Source: Moraxella nasibovis (GTDB lineage Bacteria; Pseudomonadota; Gammaproteobacteria; Pseudomonadales; Moraxellaceae). Taken from it: a DNA stretch of 64,000 nucleotides. The stretch is from the NCBI RefSeq assembly GCF_029581575.1, contig NZ_CP089975.1, positions 744,001 to 808,000 of the forward strand, given 5' to 3'. Made by a program: the position numbers and the translations under genes. The stretch's first letter is position 1. Every line of letters begins with the position of its first letter. Of the stretch, positions 56,373-64,000 are shown piece after piece. The notes beneath the pieces were generated by a model. The model ran no database searches. It was not told the origin of the DNA and saw nothing but the letters and a program-made list of their open reading frames with translations.

Positions 56373-58736
56373 TTATGGACTGTCATTATGGTTTGGCTGC
56401 TCTGCCATGAAATCATCTGCCAAAGGTGTGCTGGCGCTGACTTGACTGGCATCATCAGCTTGTGTGTTGTCATTTGCTTGGTCTAAGTCATCAGAGCCAT
56501 CTTTTGAAGCAGGATTTGGCGTGCCGATTTCTTTATGTAAGATTTTACGAAGCTGTAAGATGGTCTTTGGATTTTCATGGATGTTGTGCCTGCCAGTGAT
56601 GATGGTTTCACTGTTTGCCCCTGCCAAATGAGAGCTTGAATAAGGCACGATGCCATCTGAGAGTCTGTCGGCGACGGTGTCTTTGGCATCGGTGGTGGCA
56701 AGCCCTTGATGATCACCCATGATGGTGTGATAGCGAATGCCGTCTTTGATGCGGATGTCGGCGGTGAGCTTGATGAAGGCGGAGCGGTCGGAGAGTTGGT
56801 CGGCGCCGTTTTGTAGGTAGAGTGAGCCTAAAAGATTGTTTTCGATATTATCCTTCTCACCAATGCTAGTGATGGTGTCGGTCATGCCCTTAGTGAAGTT
56901 TAGCGGCAGCTGTATCGCACGCCGAGCGGCACGGGTGAACCAGCGGTCGGCATAGTCGGTGCCACGAAATGGGGCGGAAATAAAGATGGCAGTGCCTACT
57001 TGTGGCAAAGGCTGTAATGAAAAGCGATCGCCAAGCTCTTGATGCTGAGTTTGGCTCAGTAGTTTTGTGATGCTTTTGCTGCGATTGGTGGGCGTGGGAA
57101 GATTTTCATGGCTGGCAGCGGCATCGATGGTGTCTTTGATGGCTTTGTCTTGGATGTGAGCGTCCATATTTTCCAGTGCATCAAGCCCCTTTGTCAAATC
57201 ATCTTCTGAGACGAGCATTCTTGAGATGATGCCGCCCATGCTATGCCCGATTAAAATGGCATCGTGGCTGGATGGGTTGGCTTGGTGTGGGTCGGTGCTG
57301 ACAAATGCTTGATTGATCAGCTTGTGGATTTGATAGCGATTTTCTAAAATGGGCAAGTTGGTGGCGTAAAACACCTGCCATACTTGGTAATTGTCCCTTA
57401 AAATGGGGTCGGCAAGCAGGTTGTTGGTCAGGTTTACCCAAGTGGCAGGGCTTGATGCCAAGCCATGAATCATGATGATGACTTTTTGTCGGGGGTTGTA
57501 GGGTGAGAGCATGAAAAGCTCTGGCAAAGTGGCATGGTCTTTTTTGGCGATCATATTAAGTAAGCTGACACGCTGCAAATGATTTTCAGACAGCCAAGTG
57601 GCGTAAGTGGATGAAAAGCTGGCGGATAAAGGGTAGCTTTTGCCTAAGATGGTGATGTCTTTGGTGGTGTAGGGGTTGTAAAAATGCACATCAAACTCAT
57701 GTGTGGTCAGCACTTCTTGTAGGCTTTTGCCTTTGGGCTGTATGATGGCGGTCATGAGAAGATGCCCCATGGGGTGAATGCGATTTTGGACTTTGTCTTG
57801 CTGCTCTTTGGAGAAAAGAGCGGTGTGGCGGTCTTCCAGCGAGCTGACAAAGCCCACACCAAGCCCAGCACGACTGCTATTGACCTGCAAATCTGCGAGT
57901 CGATAATCATAGATGGAGATGAGATCGCTGATGGCATCTTTGCCACGCTCTTTAAGCGCCAAGATGTGCTGCTCATCGGATAGGTGCAAGTGGATGTGCT
58001 TTGCGTGATGGTGCTCTTGGCTTGTGATGGTACTGACTTTGGTTTGCCCTGAGCGTGCCGATGAAATCGTGTGATCGGTGATGGCGGCATTGGCGAAAGC
58101 GCCTTGATTTTGTTTGTAGATTTCTTGAATGAGGGCGTTGGTGGCGATGTGATAGAGGTCTTGGGCTCGGATGTCGTTGTCGGTGATGATGGCATGGCTT
58201 GTCTGCTCACCAGCCAAATCATCAAAAAATAAGTAGCCGTAGCTCAGTGCGATCGTCTGATACAGCGCCTCACGATAAGCCATTAGGCAGTCTTGATGAG
58301 CTTGTTTTTGCAAGGCTTGCGTGTTGGCATCAATAGGGGCGTTGGTGTAGTAGGTGTTGATCGGTGGTCTGTCAAGTTTGGGTTTGCACTGGGCTTGTTC
58401 GGATAAATGCAGTGCTTGGGCATAGTGCAGCTCCGCCATCAACACCAGTGCCTCTTTGGTGATTTTATCACCAAAAAACGCCGAACGCAGGTCGGTCAAA
58501 CACCCCTCAAAATCCGCCATGCAGTCGTCTTGGGTCAGACCTGATGACAGCAGCACCGTCTTGGATAGGCTGCTTAGTCTTGGCGTGGTGATGATGCTGC
58601 TGCGTGTGGTCTCGATGATGCGTGCTTGCATTTGCTTGGGCGATAGGTATTTGGCGCAGCCTGAGACGAGTAGGGTGCTTAGGGCGATGGCAAGGGTTGA
58701 TTTGAGTGTGCTGCGCTTGTTGGTGTGTGTCATCAT
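56373..58736 (-). CDS. Large lipase-like lipoprotein (alpha/beta hydrolase)
   Basis: 787 residues. Lipoprotein signal with box LLVSGC near residue 27. Residues 30-405 show no catalytic motif. The alpha/beta hydrolase domain starts near 415 (VIIMIHGLASSPATWVNLTNNLL), with nucleophile GHSMGGIISRM (Ser about 498), GRDYADR/ISAPFRGTDYADRW and a His in the final ..GRHNIHENPKTIL... C-terminal 50 residues are Asp/Asn/Gln-rich. Probably outer-membrane anchored and perhaps acting on lipids. Substrate unknown. Confidence 0.85.
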   Translation of the reverse strand: MMTHTNKRSTLKSTLAIALSTLLVSGCAKYLSPKQMQARIIETTRSSIITTPRLSSLSKTVLLSSGLTQDDCMADFEGCLTDLRSAFFGDKITKEALVLMAELHYAQALHLSEQAQCKPKLDRPPINTYYTNAPIDANTQALQKQAHQDCLMAYREALYQTIALSYGYLFFDDLAGEQTSHAIITDNDIRAQDLYHIATNALIQEIYKQNQGAFANAAITDHTISSARSGQTKVSTITSQEHHHAKHIHLHLSDEQHILALKERGKDAISDLISIYDYRLADLQVNSSRAGLGVGFVSSLEDRHTALFSKEQQDKVQNRIHPMGHLLMTAIIQPKGKSLQEVLTTHEFDVHFYNPYTTKDITILGKSYPLSASFSSTYATWLSENHLQRVSLLNMIAKKDHATLPELFMLSPYNPRQKVIIMIHGLASSPATWVNLTNNLLADPILRDNYQVWQVFYATNLPILENRYQIHKLINQAFVSTDPHQANPSSHDAILIGHSMGGIISRMLVSEDDLTKGLDALENMDAHIQDKAIKDTIDAAASHENLPTPTNRSKSITKLLSQTQHQELGDRFSLQPLPQVGTAIFISAPFRGTDYADRWFTRAARRAIQLPLNFTKGMTDTITSIGEKDNIENNLLGSLYLQNGADQLSDRSAFIKLTADIRIKDGIRYHTIMGDHQGLATTDAKDTVADRLSDGIVPYSSSHLAGANSETIITGRHNIHENPKTILQLRKILHKEIGTPNPASKDGSDDLDQANDNTQADDASQVSASTPLADDFMAEQPNHNDSP

Positions 58737-58955
58737 GTTTAAAGTTGGCTTGGTGGATTTGGGTTTGGCTGATATTTCTTATTCATCCGTGATGCTTGGT
58801 GGGACATAAACCATTGATGCAGGCGATGCTCGCACATAGACTTCATGCGGCACAAAAAAATCTGCCTTTGCTATGATACACAAAGACAGAATTGGCTGCA
58901 AAGGGTTTTTTAATTTCCCCTAAGCATTTTTAAAACATCGATAATTCATCAACAA

Positions 58956-59822
58956 TCAGCGCTGTACAGGCTTGATGTTTAAAGGTTTGCCGTCGTTTTG
59001 CCAGATGTAGTAGCCGCCTTCTTCAATGGTGCGAATCTGCTGGCTGATTTGGGCGTTGGTCGGGTCTTTGGTCAGCAGCTTTTTGAGGCGGTCAAGCGCA
59101 AGACCTTTATTGTCATTAAGTAGATCAGCCTGAGCGAGGCTTTGCTCAGCCTCAGTGTAGCCTAGCGAGGCGGCTTTATCTAGGTATTTTTTGCCTTCTG
59201 CAAAGCCGCCCGCCTCACTCATCATCATGCCAAGTAGGAAATTTGCCTCGGCGTGATTTGGCTCTAAGCGCAAGGCTTTTTGCATGTGCTTGGAGGCACG
59301 CACTGAGTAGTCTGTGCCGACATTTAGGTTGCGGGCGATGCCGTTGAGTTTGGCGGCACGCAGCACGATGTCAAATGACGCATCAGGCGCATCGGCATAA
59401 GGCTCGATCCAGTCTGATAGGTGCTTGACATTTTGCTTGGCAAGATATTCTGAGGTGGCATTTGGAAAGCTCGGTGGGTAGTGGCGAGCGTTTGGTGATA
59501 CCACGGTGATGAATTCATCCATGAGCGTGGTGTCGATCAGTAGGCTGCCTGATTTGTTGGCGGTGGTGAGTACGGTCGGTACTTGCTCGATGTCGCTGAC
59601 CTGAGAGCTTGGGGTGGGCAGACCTTTGATCGGGTTGGTCAAAAGATTGGCGGCATGCTCGCTGACGATGGTCGTTGTGATCTCGCCACGCATTGCAGGG
59701 CTTAGCGGCTTAGATGCGTCTGCGATCAAAAGTTCGACGCTGGGGGCGGTGCTGGTGTTTGCGTATGCGCTGCCAGTACCAAGAGTGGCAAGGCTAAGTG
59801 CCAAAGCGGTGAGTTTTTTCAT
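58956..59822 (-). CDS. Exported TPR-repeat protein
   Basis: 288 residues from ATG 59822, with AAGGAAAA upstream; the longer frame is rejected. Signal peptide MKKLTALALSLATLGTGSAYA. Two or three TPR/Sel1-type helices lie at about 180-265 (..HMQKALRLEPNHAEANFLLGMMMSEAGGFAEGKKYLDKAASLGYTEAE..). Probably periplasmic; TPRs bind partner proteins. No family name recognised. The gene ahead on the same strand is separated by a longer gap. Confidence 0.8.
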   Translation of the reverse strand: MKKLTALALSLATLGTGSAYANTSTAPSVELLIADASKPLSPAMRGEITTTIVSEHAANLLTNPIKGLPTPSSQVSDIEQVPTVLTTANKSGSLLIDTTLMDEFITVVSPNARHYPPSFPNATSEYLAKQNVKHLSDWIEPYADAPDASFDIVLRAAKLNGIARNLNVGTDYSVRASKHMQKALRLEPNHAEANFLLGMMMSEAGGFAEGKKYLDKAASLGYTEAEQSLAQADLLNDNKGLALDRLKKLLTKDPTNAQISQQIRTIEEGGYYIWQNDGKPLNIKPVQR

Positions 59823-60185
59823 GAAATTTTCCTTATGGTCATAAACCAAGCAAGCTAAAACAAACTTAACTAAAAATTTAAAAAAATTTAAAAGCCAAAT
59901 CCGACAAGCGCAACCCAAAAAGGCTGACTGAGCGCCATCATGAATGGTGCGACTGTCTTTATTGTCTTTTAAGTCTTTTTTTTTGATTTTAAAATGATGA
60001 CGATTTCATCATTTTAAATTTCTGTTAAATTTTTGAGCCAAGCAAGGGCAATTCAAATTTTGCCAATAATAACAGATTTACCTTAATCGGTTGATAAATT
60101 TTTTCAAGCATTTGGTCGCAAAACCTTGCTTGATTGTAACTTTCACGGCAAATGCCGAGCCAAATTGAACACTTGTGAGCCAAAG
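59823..60185. other. Intergenic region between the TPR gene and MFS gene
   Basis: 363 AT-rich bases. The best structure is a hairpin at 59988-60016 (TTAAAATGATGA...TCATCATTTTAA) of unclear role. No gene seen. Confidence 0.4.
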
Positions 60186-61511
60186 CTAGACAAGTGGCGT
60201 GTCATCTTTGCTTGGTGTCATGCTGTCTTTGTGGCGCATGAGTTTTTGGTACAAAAATACGCCAAACAGTACATTGATGACGCCACAAATTAAAAATAGC
60301 ATAGGCAAGCTTAATTTGAGCACGGCTAAAATCACAATCGCAAAAATCGCCGAACCCACCATAAACAGGGCATTAAAAATATTATTTGCTCCCACGATGC
60401 GTGAGCGGTGGCTGATGGGTGCGTAGGCTTGCATGAAGGCATACATCGGCACGATATACACTCCGCCAGACAGTCCCAAAAAGAACAAATCAGCAAAAAC
60501 TCGCCAAGTGCCGTCCATCGCCAAAAGTGCGCCAACGCTTAGCATCTGAGTGCTTGTGATGGTAATGCTTGACAATGAAAAATATAAATCAATCGCAAAA
60601 ATACTAAGCCCTGCAATGCCAATGGGCAATAAGCGCAGGCTGACTTGGTTTTTGACCAAAGCCTTGCAAAGCAGCGAACCTAATGCCGTACCCACTGAAA
60701 ATAAAGTCAAAAGAAAAATCACCACCGACTCATCGCCTTGCAAGATGACTTTGCTAAACTCTGGCGTCTGCGTCAAGAATGTCGCCCCATAAAACCAAAA
60801 CCAGCTGTTGCCAATGATCACAAAAAACAGCAAAGGCAGGCGGTATAAATACTTGATGATGTCAAAGCTTGTGCTGATGATGTTCCAGTTGATTTTCAAA
60901 TCTTTGGCGTGTGATGGCGTGCTTGGAATGAATCTGGCAGCGATGTAGCCTAAGATGGCAATGCTGATGGTGGCAACGATGAGCCAAAGCGTGGGGTCTT
61001 GAAGCTGTGTCAGCACACCCGCTGCCATCATGCCTGTTAAGATGGCAAGGCTGGTGCCTGTCTGAAACAGCCCATTGGCACCGACCAGCTCGTCTTTGTG
61101 CATCGCTTCTGGTAGGTAGGCGTATTTGACGGGTCCAAAAAAAGTGGACTGCGTACCCATCAAAAACAGCGCCACAAATAAAAGCCAGTACAGCTCAAAC
61201 CAAAATCCCACCGCCGCTAGCATCATGATGATGATCTCTAAAAGCTTGATGCCTTGGGTGAGTGTGGATTTTTCGTATTTGTCGGCGATCTGCCCTGCCA
61301 AAGCAGAAAATAAAAAATAAGGCAGGATAAACAGCATTGCCGCCAGATTGTTCAGCGTGCTGATCGCCATGCCCATCTTGGCAGCTGCCACATAAGTCAA
61401 AATCAAAATAAGCGCTTGTTTGAAGACATTGTCATTAAACGCTCCCAAAAACTGGGTAAAAAACATGGCGCTAAAACGGCGATGCTTAAATAAAGAAAAT
61501 TGCGATGCCAT
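60186..61511 (-). CDS. MFS transporter, LplT-like
   Basis: 441 residues from ATG 61511 (TTG 61517 possible). About 12 membrane helices. The opening ..RRFSAMFFTQFLGAFNDNVFKQALILILTY.. and ..TQSTFFGPVKYAYLPEAM.. match the lysophospholipid transporter LplT family, which returns lysophospholipids from the outer to inner leaflet. In many bacteria LplT is fused to or near Aas; here no acyltransferase is attached. Substrate is inferred only. Confidence 0.82.
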   Translation of the reverse strand: MASQFSLFKHRRFSAMFFTQFLGAFNDNVFKQALILILTYVAAAKMGMAISTLNNLAAMLFILPYFLFSALAGQIADKYEKSTLTQGIKLLEIIIMMLAAVGFWFELYWLLFVALFLMGTQSTFFGPVKYAYLPEAMHKDELVGANGLFQTGTSLAILTGMMAAGVLTQLQDPTLWLIVATISIAILGYIAARFIPSTPSHAKDLKINWNIISTSFDIIKYLYRLPLLFFVIIGNSWFWFYGATFLTQTPEFSKVILQGDESVVIFLLTLFSVGTALGSLLCKALVKNQVSLRLLPIGIAGLSIFAIDLYFSLSSITITSTQMLSVGALLAMDGTWRVFADLFFLGLSGGVYIVPMYAFMQAYAPISHRSRIVGANNIFNALFMVGSAIFAIVILAVLKLSLPMLFLICGVINVLFGVFLYQKLMRHKDSMTPSKDDTPLV

Positions 61512-61542
61512 AGTCAAATCGATAATAAAATAATATAAATGA

Positions 61543-61570
61543 TTGTTAATCTTAATTGATTTGTTATAAT
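61543..61570 (+). promoter_or_regulatory. tamA promoter
   Basis: TTGTTA (61543-61548), 16-base spacer, TATAAT (61565-61570), about 110 bases before the proposed ATG. Confidence 0.6.
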
Positions 61571-61680
61571 AGCAGGTATTTTGAATTTTTGTTTATTTTT
61601 TAGTCGTTTTTTGTAAGGTAGACTGGTTGATTTTTGTGGAATTTTCCATGAGTGGTTGAATTGATGATTTGGGTGGTGGT

Positions 61681-64000
61681 ATGGCAGGATTCATAAAGGC
61701 AAGCGTGATGGATGCAGTGTGGCGCAAAAAGCGTTTTTCTAAGACGGCATTGTCTTTGGCGGTGGTGTGCGTGGCTCAGCAGCTTGGTCAGTCTGCGTGG
61801 GCGACAAGTGATGTCAGCTTGACTCAGCAAACCGCACAGCCAAAGCCTGCCAATACATCGCAAGTCAATGCACAAGCAACCCCAAGTGCGACTTTTTTGG
61901 ATAAAAAAATCGCCGAATCAGCGCAAATCATCGCTGATGTGCCGATGTACACCCCAGCACAAATCGAATCTCGCCTACAAAACGCCGCCCAAGAAAACCC
62001 ACTCATCATGAGTCGCACTGACGCAGCGCTCGTCTCTCGCATTGATGAAGTGCGTGCGCCCATTGGTTTGGATATTGATGCCGCCGCCAGCCTACCAACG
62101 CCCGATGACATCCAAATGGCGAATGCCACTCAAAAGGGTCAGGCAAGTCTCGATCCGACTGCGCACATCCCGCAGTACACCTATGTGCCACAAGAGATGG
62201 ATGAACTTGTCGTGCAGACAGATGACATCAAGCAGCCAAACGCCGTCAAAAGACTGTACAATCGACTTTTTAATGACGGTGTGGAGACGGTGGTGCGTGT
62301 GGAGACAGCGTTTTATCATGGTGATGGCGCACCTGCCGATGCTGTCTTGGCAAATCAAGTCTCTGTGGATGGGCTTACCAAGATGAGCCGCAGTGAGCTA
62401 AAACAAGAGCCAATCGCCAACATCAAAGCCATGCTTGAAGACATGACCGCTCAGAGCGTGACCGATTTTAATAGTGCTTTGCCACGCCTGCGCCAAGCGG
62501 TCGATACAGCGGCACGAGCGGTGGGTTATTATGAGCTGGATTTTGGGCTAAGCTATGCAGGTGGTGGCAAAGTCAATGTCATCATCAATGACATCGGCGA
62601 GCCAGTACGCATCATCAATCAGGCATTGGAGGTGCGTGGTGAGGGCGAAAATAACCCAGCCTACCAAGCAGCGATTGCTCGGGCGAATTTGACGCCAGAT
62701 GATGTGTTTCATCATGGTAATTATGAGGCTGCCAAGTCTGCCATTGTGGATGTCAGCGCTGAGGAAGGGTATTTTGATGGCAGGTGGCTAGACAACTCGG
62801 TGGATGTGATTTTACCTGACAATCTGGCGGATGTCAGCTTGGTCTATGACAGTGGCGAGCAGTATTCTTTTGATGATGTGGTGTTTTTCACGGTCGATCC
62901 AGAGACAGGGCAGCTCACCACTGATCCAGACAAGCTGCCTGTGAAGTCTGAGCTACTCAAAAAGCTGGTCACCTTTGACATGGGCGACGCCTACAACCGC
63001 ACTGCCGTGCGCAATTTGAGTAGTAATCTGCTCGCCACTGGCTATTTTAATGCCGTGAACACAGAGACGGTGCTGCCTGAGGTGGCGGGCGCACAAGATG
63101 GCGTGGACTTTGAAAGCGGTGATGGTGCAGCAGAGGTCACTGAGACGGTGGATTTGGGCGAGGGCGCGGTCGCTGAGGTGGCACCGATTGAGTTTAGCGC
63201 TTCGCAGGTCGTTCAAGATAAGCTGTCGCTTGTCACCCAAAAAGCGGAGCGACTTTACAACATGCCAGAAGATCGCCTGCTGGTTACTGACACACGCAAG
63301 CAGTCTAGGAGTATTTTAGGGCGCATTTCAGATGCGGTGAGCAGTGTGGCTAAGATGATTTTGCCTGATGAGTCGGGTGATGAATTTCGTGCCGATGGCG
63401 ATGGCGCACTGCCGACATTGGCAGGCCGCAAAAGCGCCCAAGAGGTGCATGCGGACAAGAAAGTGCCGCTGTATGTCTTTGTGATGTCCGACAAGCCAAG
63501 AGATGCGCAGATTGGTCTGGGCTGGGGGTCAGACAGCGGACCACGCCTTGTCACCAAGTTTGAGCATCACCTGATCAATAAAAGCGGCTATCAGGCAGGG
63601 GCAGACATGCGCTTATCTGGCGACAGAAAAGGCGTGAGTCTGTATGCCACCAAGCCGATGAGCCACCCTTTAAATGACAAGCTGCGTGCGTCTTTGAGCT
63701 ATGATGAGGAGACCATCGGCAGCGGCGAGGGTACTTTTGATTTAAGCAGTCGCACCCTTCAACAAAGCCTAAGCCGAAACATCATCAACGACTCTGGCTG
63801 GAACCGAAGCTACTCGCTGCGCTACCGACTCGATGAGCTTGAAACAGGTGCGCCTGCTGAGTCTTGGGAAGATTTGCCAGTGCGTTTCATCGATGGTAAG
63901 CCAACTCAAGAGGCGCTGTTGGCAGGCTTTGCCATCAGTAAAACCGATGCCGACAACCCTGTCGATCCGATGCGTGGCTACCGCCAAAGCTACTCGCTAG
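61681..64000 (+). CDS. tamA: TamA-like BamA-family outer membrane protein (3' end outside window)
   Basis: At least 773 residues; the frame is open at the last base. ATG 61681 has GGTGG close by; ATG 61708 has AAAGG 8 bases upstream and gives a neater signal peptide (..LAVVCVAQQLGQSAWA). Residues about 35-170 are a long Ala/Gln/Pro-rich region not in short TamA, then POTRA-type domains (..VDTAARAVGYYELDF.., ..VRIINQALEVRGEG..) and, from about 580, barrel strands (..VYLFVMSDKPRDAQIGLGWGSDSG-like..). With TamB it helps place outer membrane proteins. tamB would be expected downstream. Confidence 0.82.
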   Translation, partial: MAGFIKASVMDAVWRKKRFSKTALSLAVVCVAQQLGQSAWATSDVSLTQQTAQPKPANTSQVNAQATPSATFLDKKIAESAQIIADVPMYTPAQIESRLQNAAQENPLIMSRTDAALVSRIDEVRAPIGLDIDAAASLPTPDDIQMANATQKGQASLDPTAHIPQYTYVPQEMDELVVQTDDIKQPNAVKRLYNRLFNDGVETVVRVETAFYHGDGAPADAVLANQVSVDGLTKMSRSELKQEPIANIKAMLEDMTAQSVTDFNSALPRLRQAVDTAARAVGYYELDFGLSYAGGGKVNVIINDIGEPVRIINQALEVRGEGENNPAYQAAIARANLTPDDVFHHGNYEAAKSAIVDVSAEEGYFDGRWLDNSVDVILPDNLADVSLVYDSGEQYSFDDVVFFTVDPETGQLTTDPDKLPVKSELLKKLVTFDMGDAYNRTAVRNLSSNLLATGYFNAVNTETVLPEVAGAQDGVDFESGDGAAEVTETVDLGEGAVAEVAPIEFSASQVVQDKLSLVTQKAERLYNMPEDRLLVTDTRKQSRSILGRISDAVSSVAKMILPDESGDEFRADGDGALPTLAGRKSAQEVHADKKVPLYVFVMSDKPRDAQIGLGWGSDSGPRLVTKFEHHLINKSGYQAGADMRLSGDRKGVSLYATKPMSHPLNDKLRASLSYDEETIGSGEGTFDLSSRTLQQSLSRNIINDSGWNRSYSLRYRLDELETGAPAESWEDLPVRFIDGKPTQEALLAGFAISKTDADNPVDPMRGYRQSYSL

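Overview
The window looks like a piece of chromosome from a Moraxellaceae bacterium, most probably a Moraxella species. Pointers are a general porin of the M35 type, a fused OppDF oligopeptide permease, a Balon-like hibernation factor (first described in Psychrobacter, same family), the hisZ-purA order, and moderate GC with AT-rich intergenic DNA. The species cannot be fixed from sequence alone. Everything here was read by eye; no database search was run.

Layout. 1-1450 is the right end of a prophage with a lysis cassette (holin-like protein, small membrane protein, M15 endolysin). It ends in the 5' half of a CAU-anticodon tRNA, the probable attR. An intact tRNA-Leu(UAG) follows. 1.9-8.1 kb carries folP, hflX, an lrgAB-type pair, a WG-repeat protein, a pirin and miaE. 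8.6-15.0 kb carries a porin, cydABX and dsbD. 15.0-21 kb has two clusters of short palindromes around the Balon-like gene, greA-sirB2 and a radical SAM/DUF4130 DNA-metabolism pair. 21-31 kb has a CorA transporter, hisZ-purA and the opp locus. 31-35 kb has a DUF815 ATPase, a YpfJ metallopeptidase, two esterases and infA.

35-38.6 kb is AT-rich accessory-looking DNA: a MORN-repeat protein bracketed by two 83-bp direct repeats, a pair of paralogous anchored proteins and a small membrane protein. 38.6-47 kb holds truA, asparaginase, asd, a glycosyltransferase, a peroxiredoxin, a purine permease, a TetR regulator and alkB. 47-53.7 kb is the glycine-cleavage locus (gcvT, gcvH, gcvP). It is headed by a tandem glycine riboswitch and interrupted by three unrecognised small genes. 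53.8-64 kb has ycgL, rpsF-rpsR-rplI, a large lipase-like lipoprotein, a TPR protein, an LplT-like MFS transporter and a TamA-like outer membrane protein cut by the window end.

What stands out. (1) A family of about 26-bp palindromes with core GGGGCGAA..TTCGCCCC recurs at least 14 times, only between genes, including twice between the glycine riboswitch and gcvT. (2) A broken tRNA keeps an apparently intact promoter aimed into the prophage. (3) The greA leader has a terminator-like hairpin. (4) WG, MORN, asparaginase and AlkB genes show near-perfect in-frame DNA tandem repeats. (5) An 83-bp element with inverted ends flanks the MORN gene. No CRISPR array, rRNA operon or intact insertion sequence was seen.
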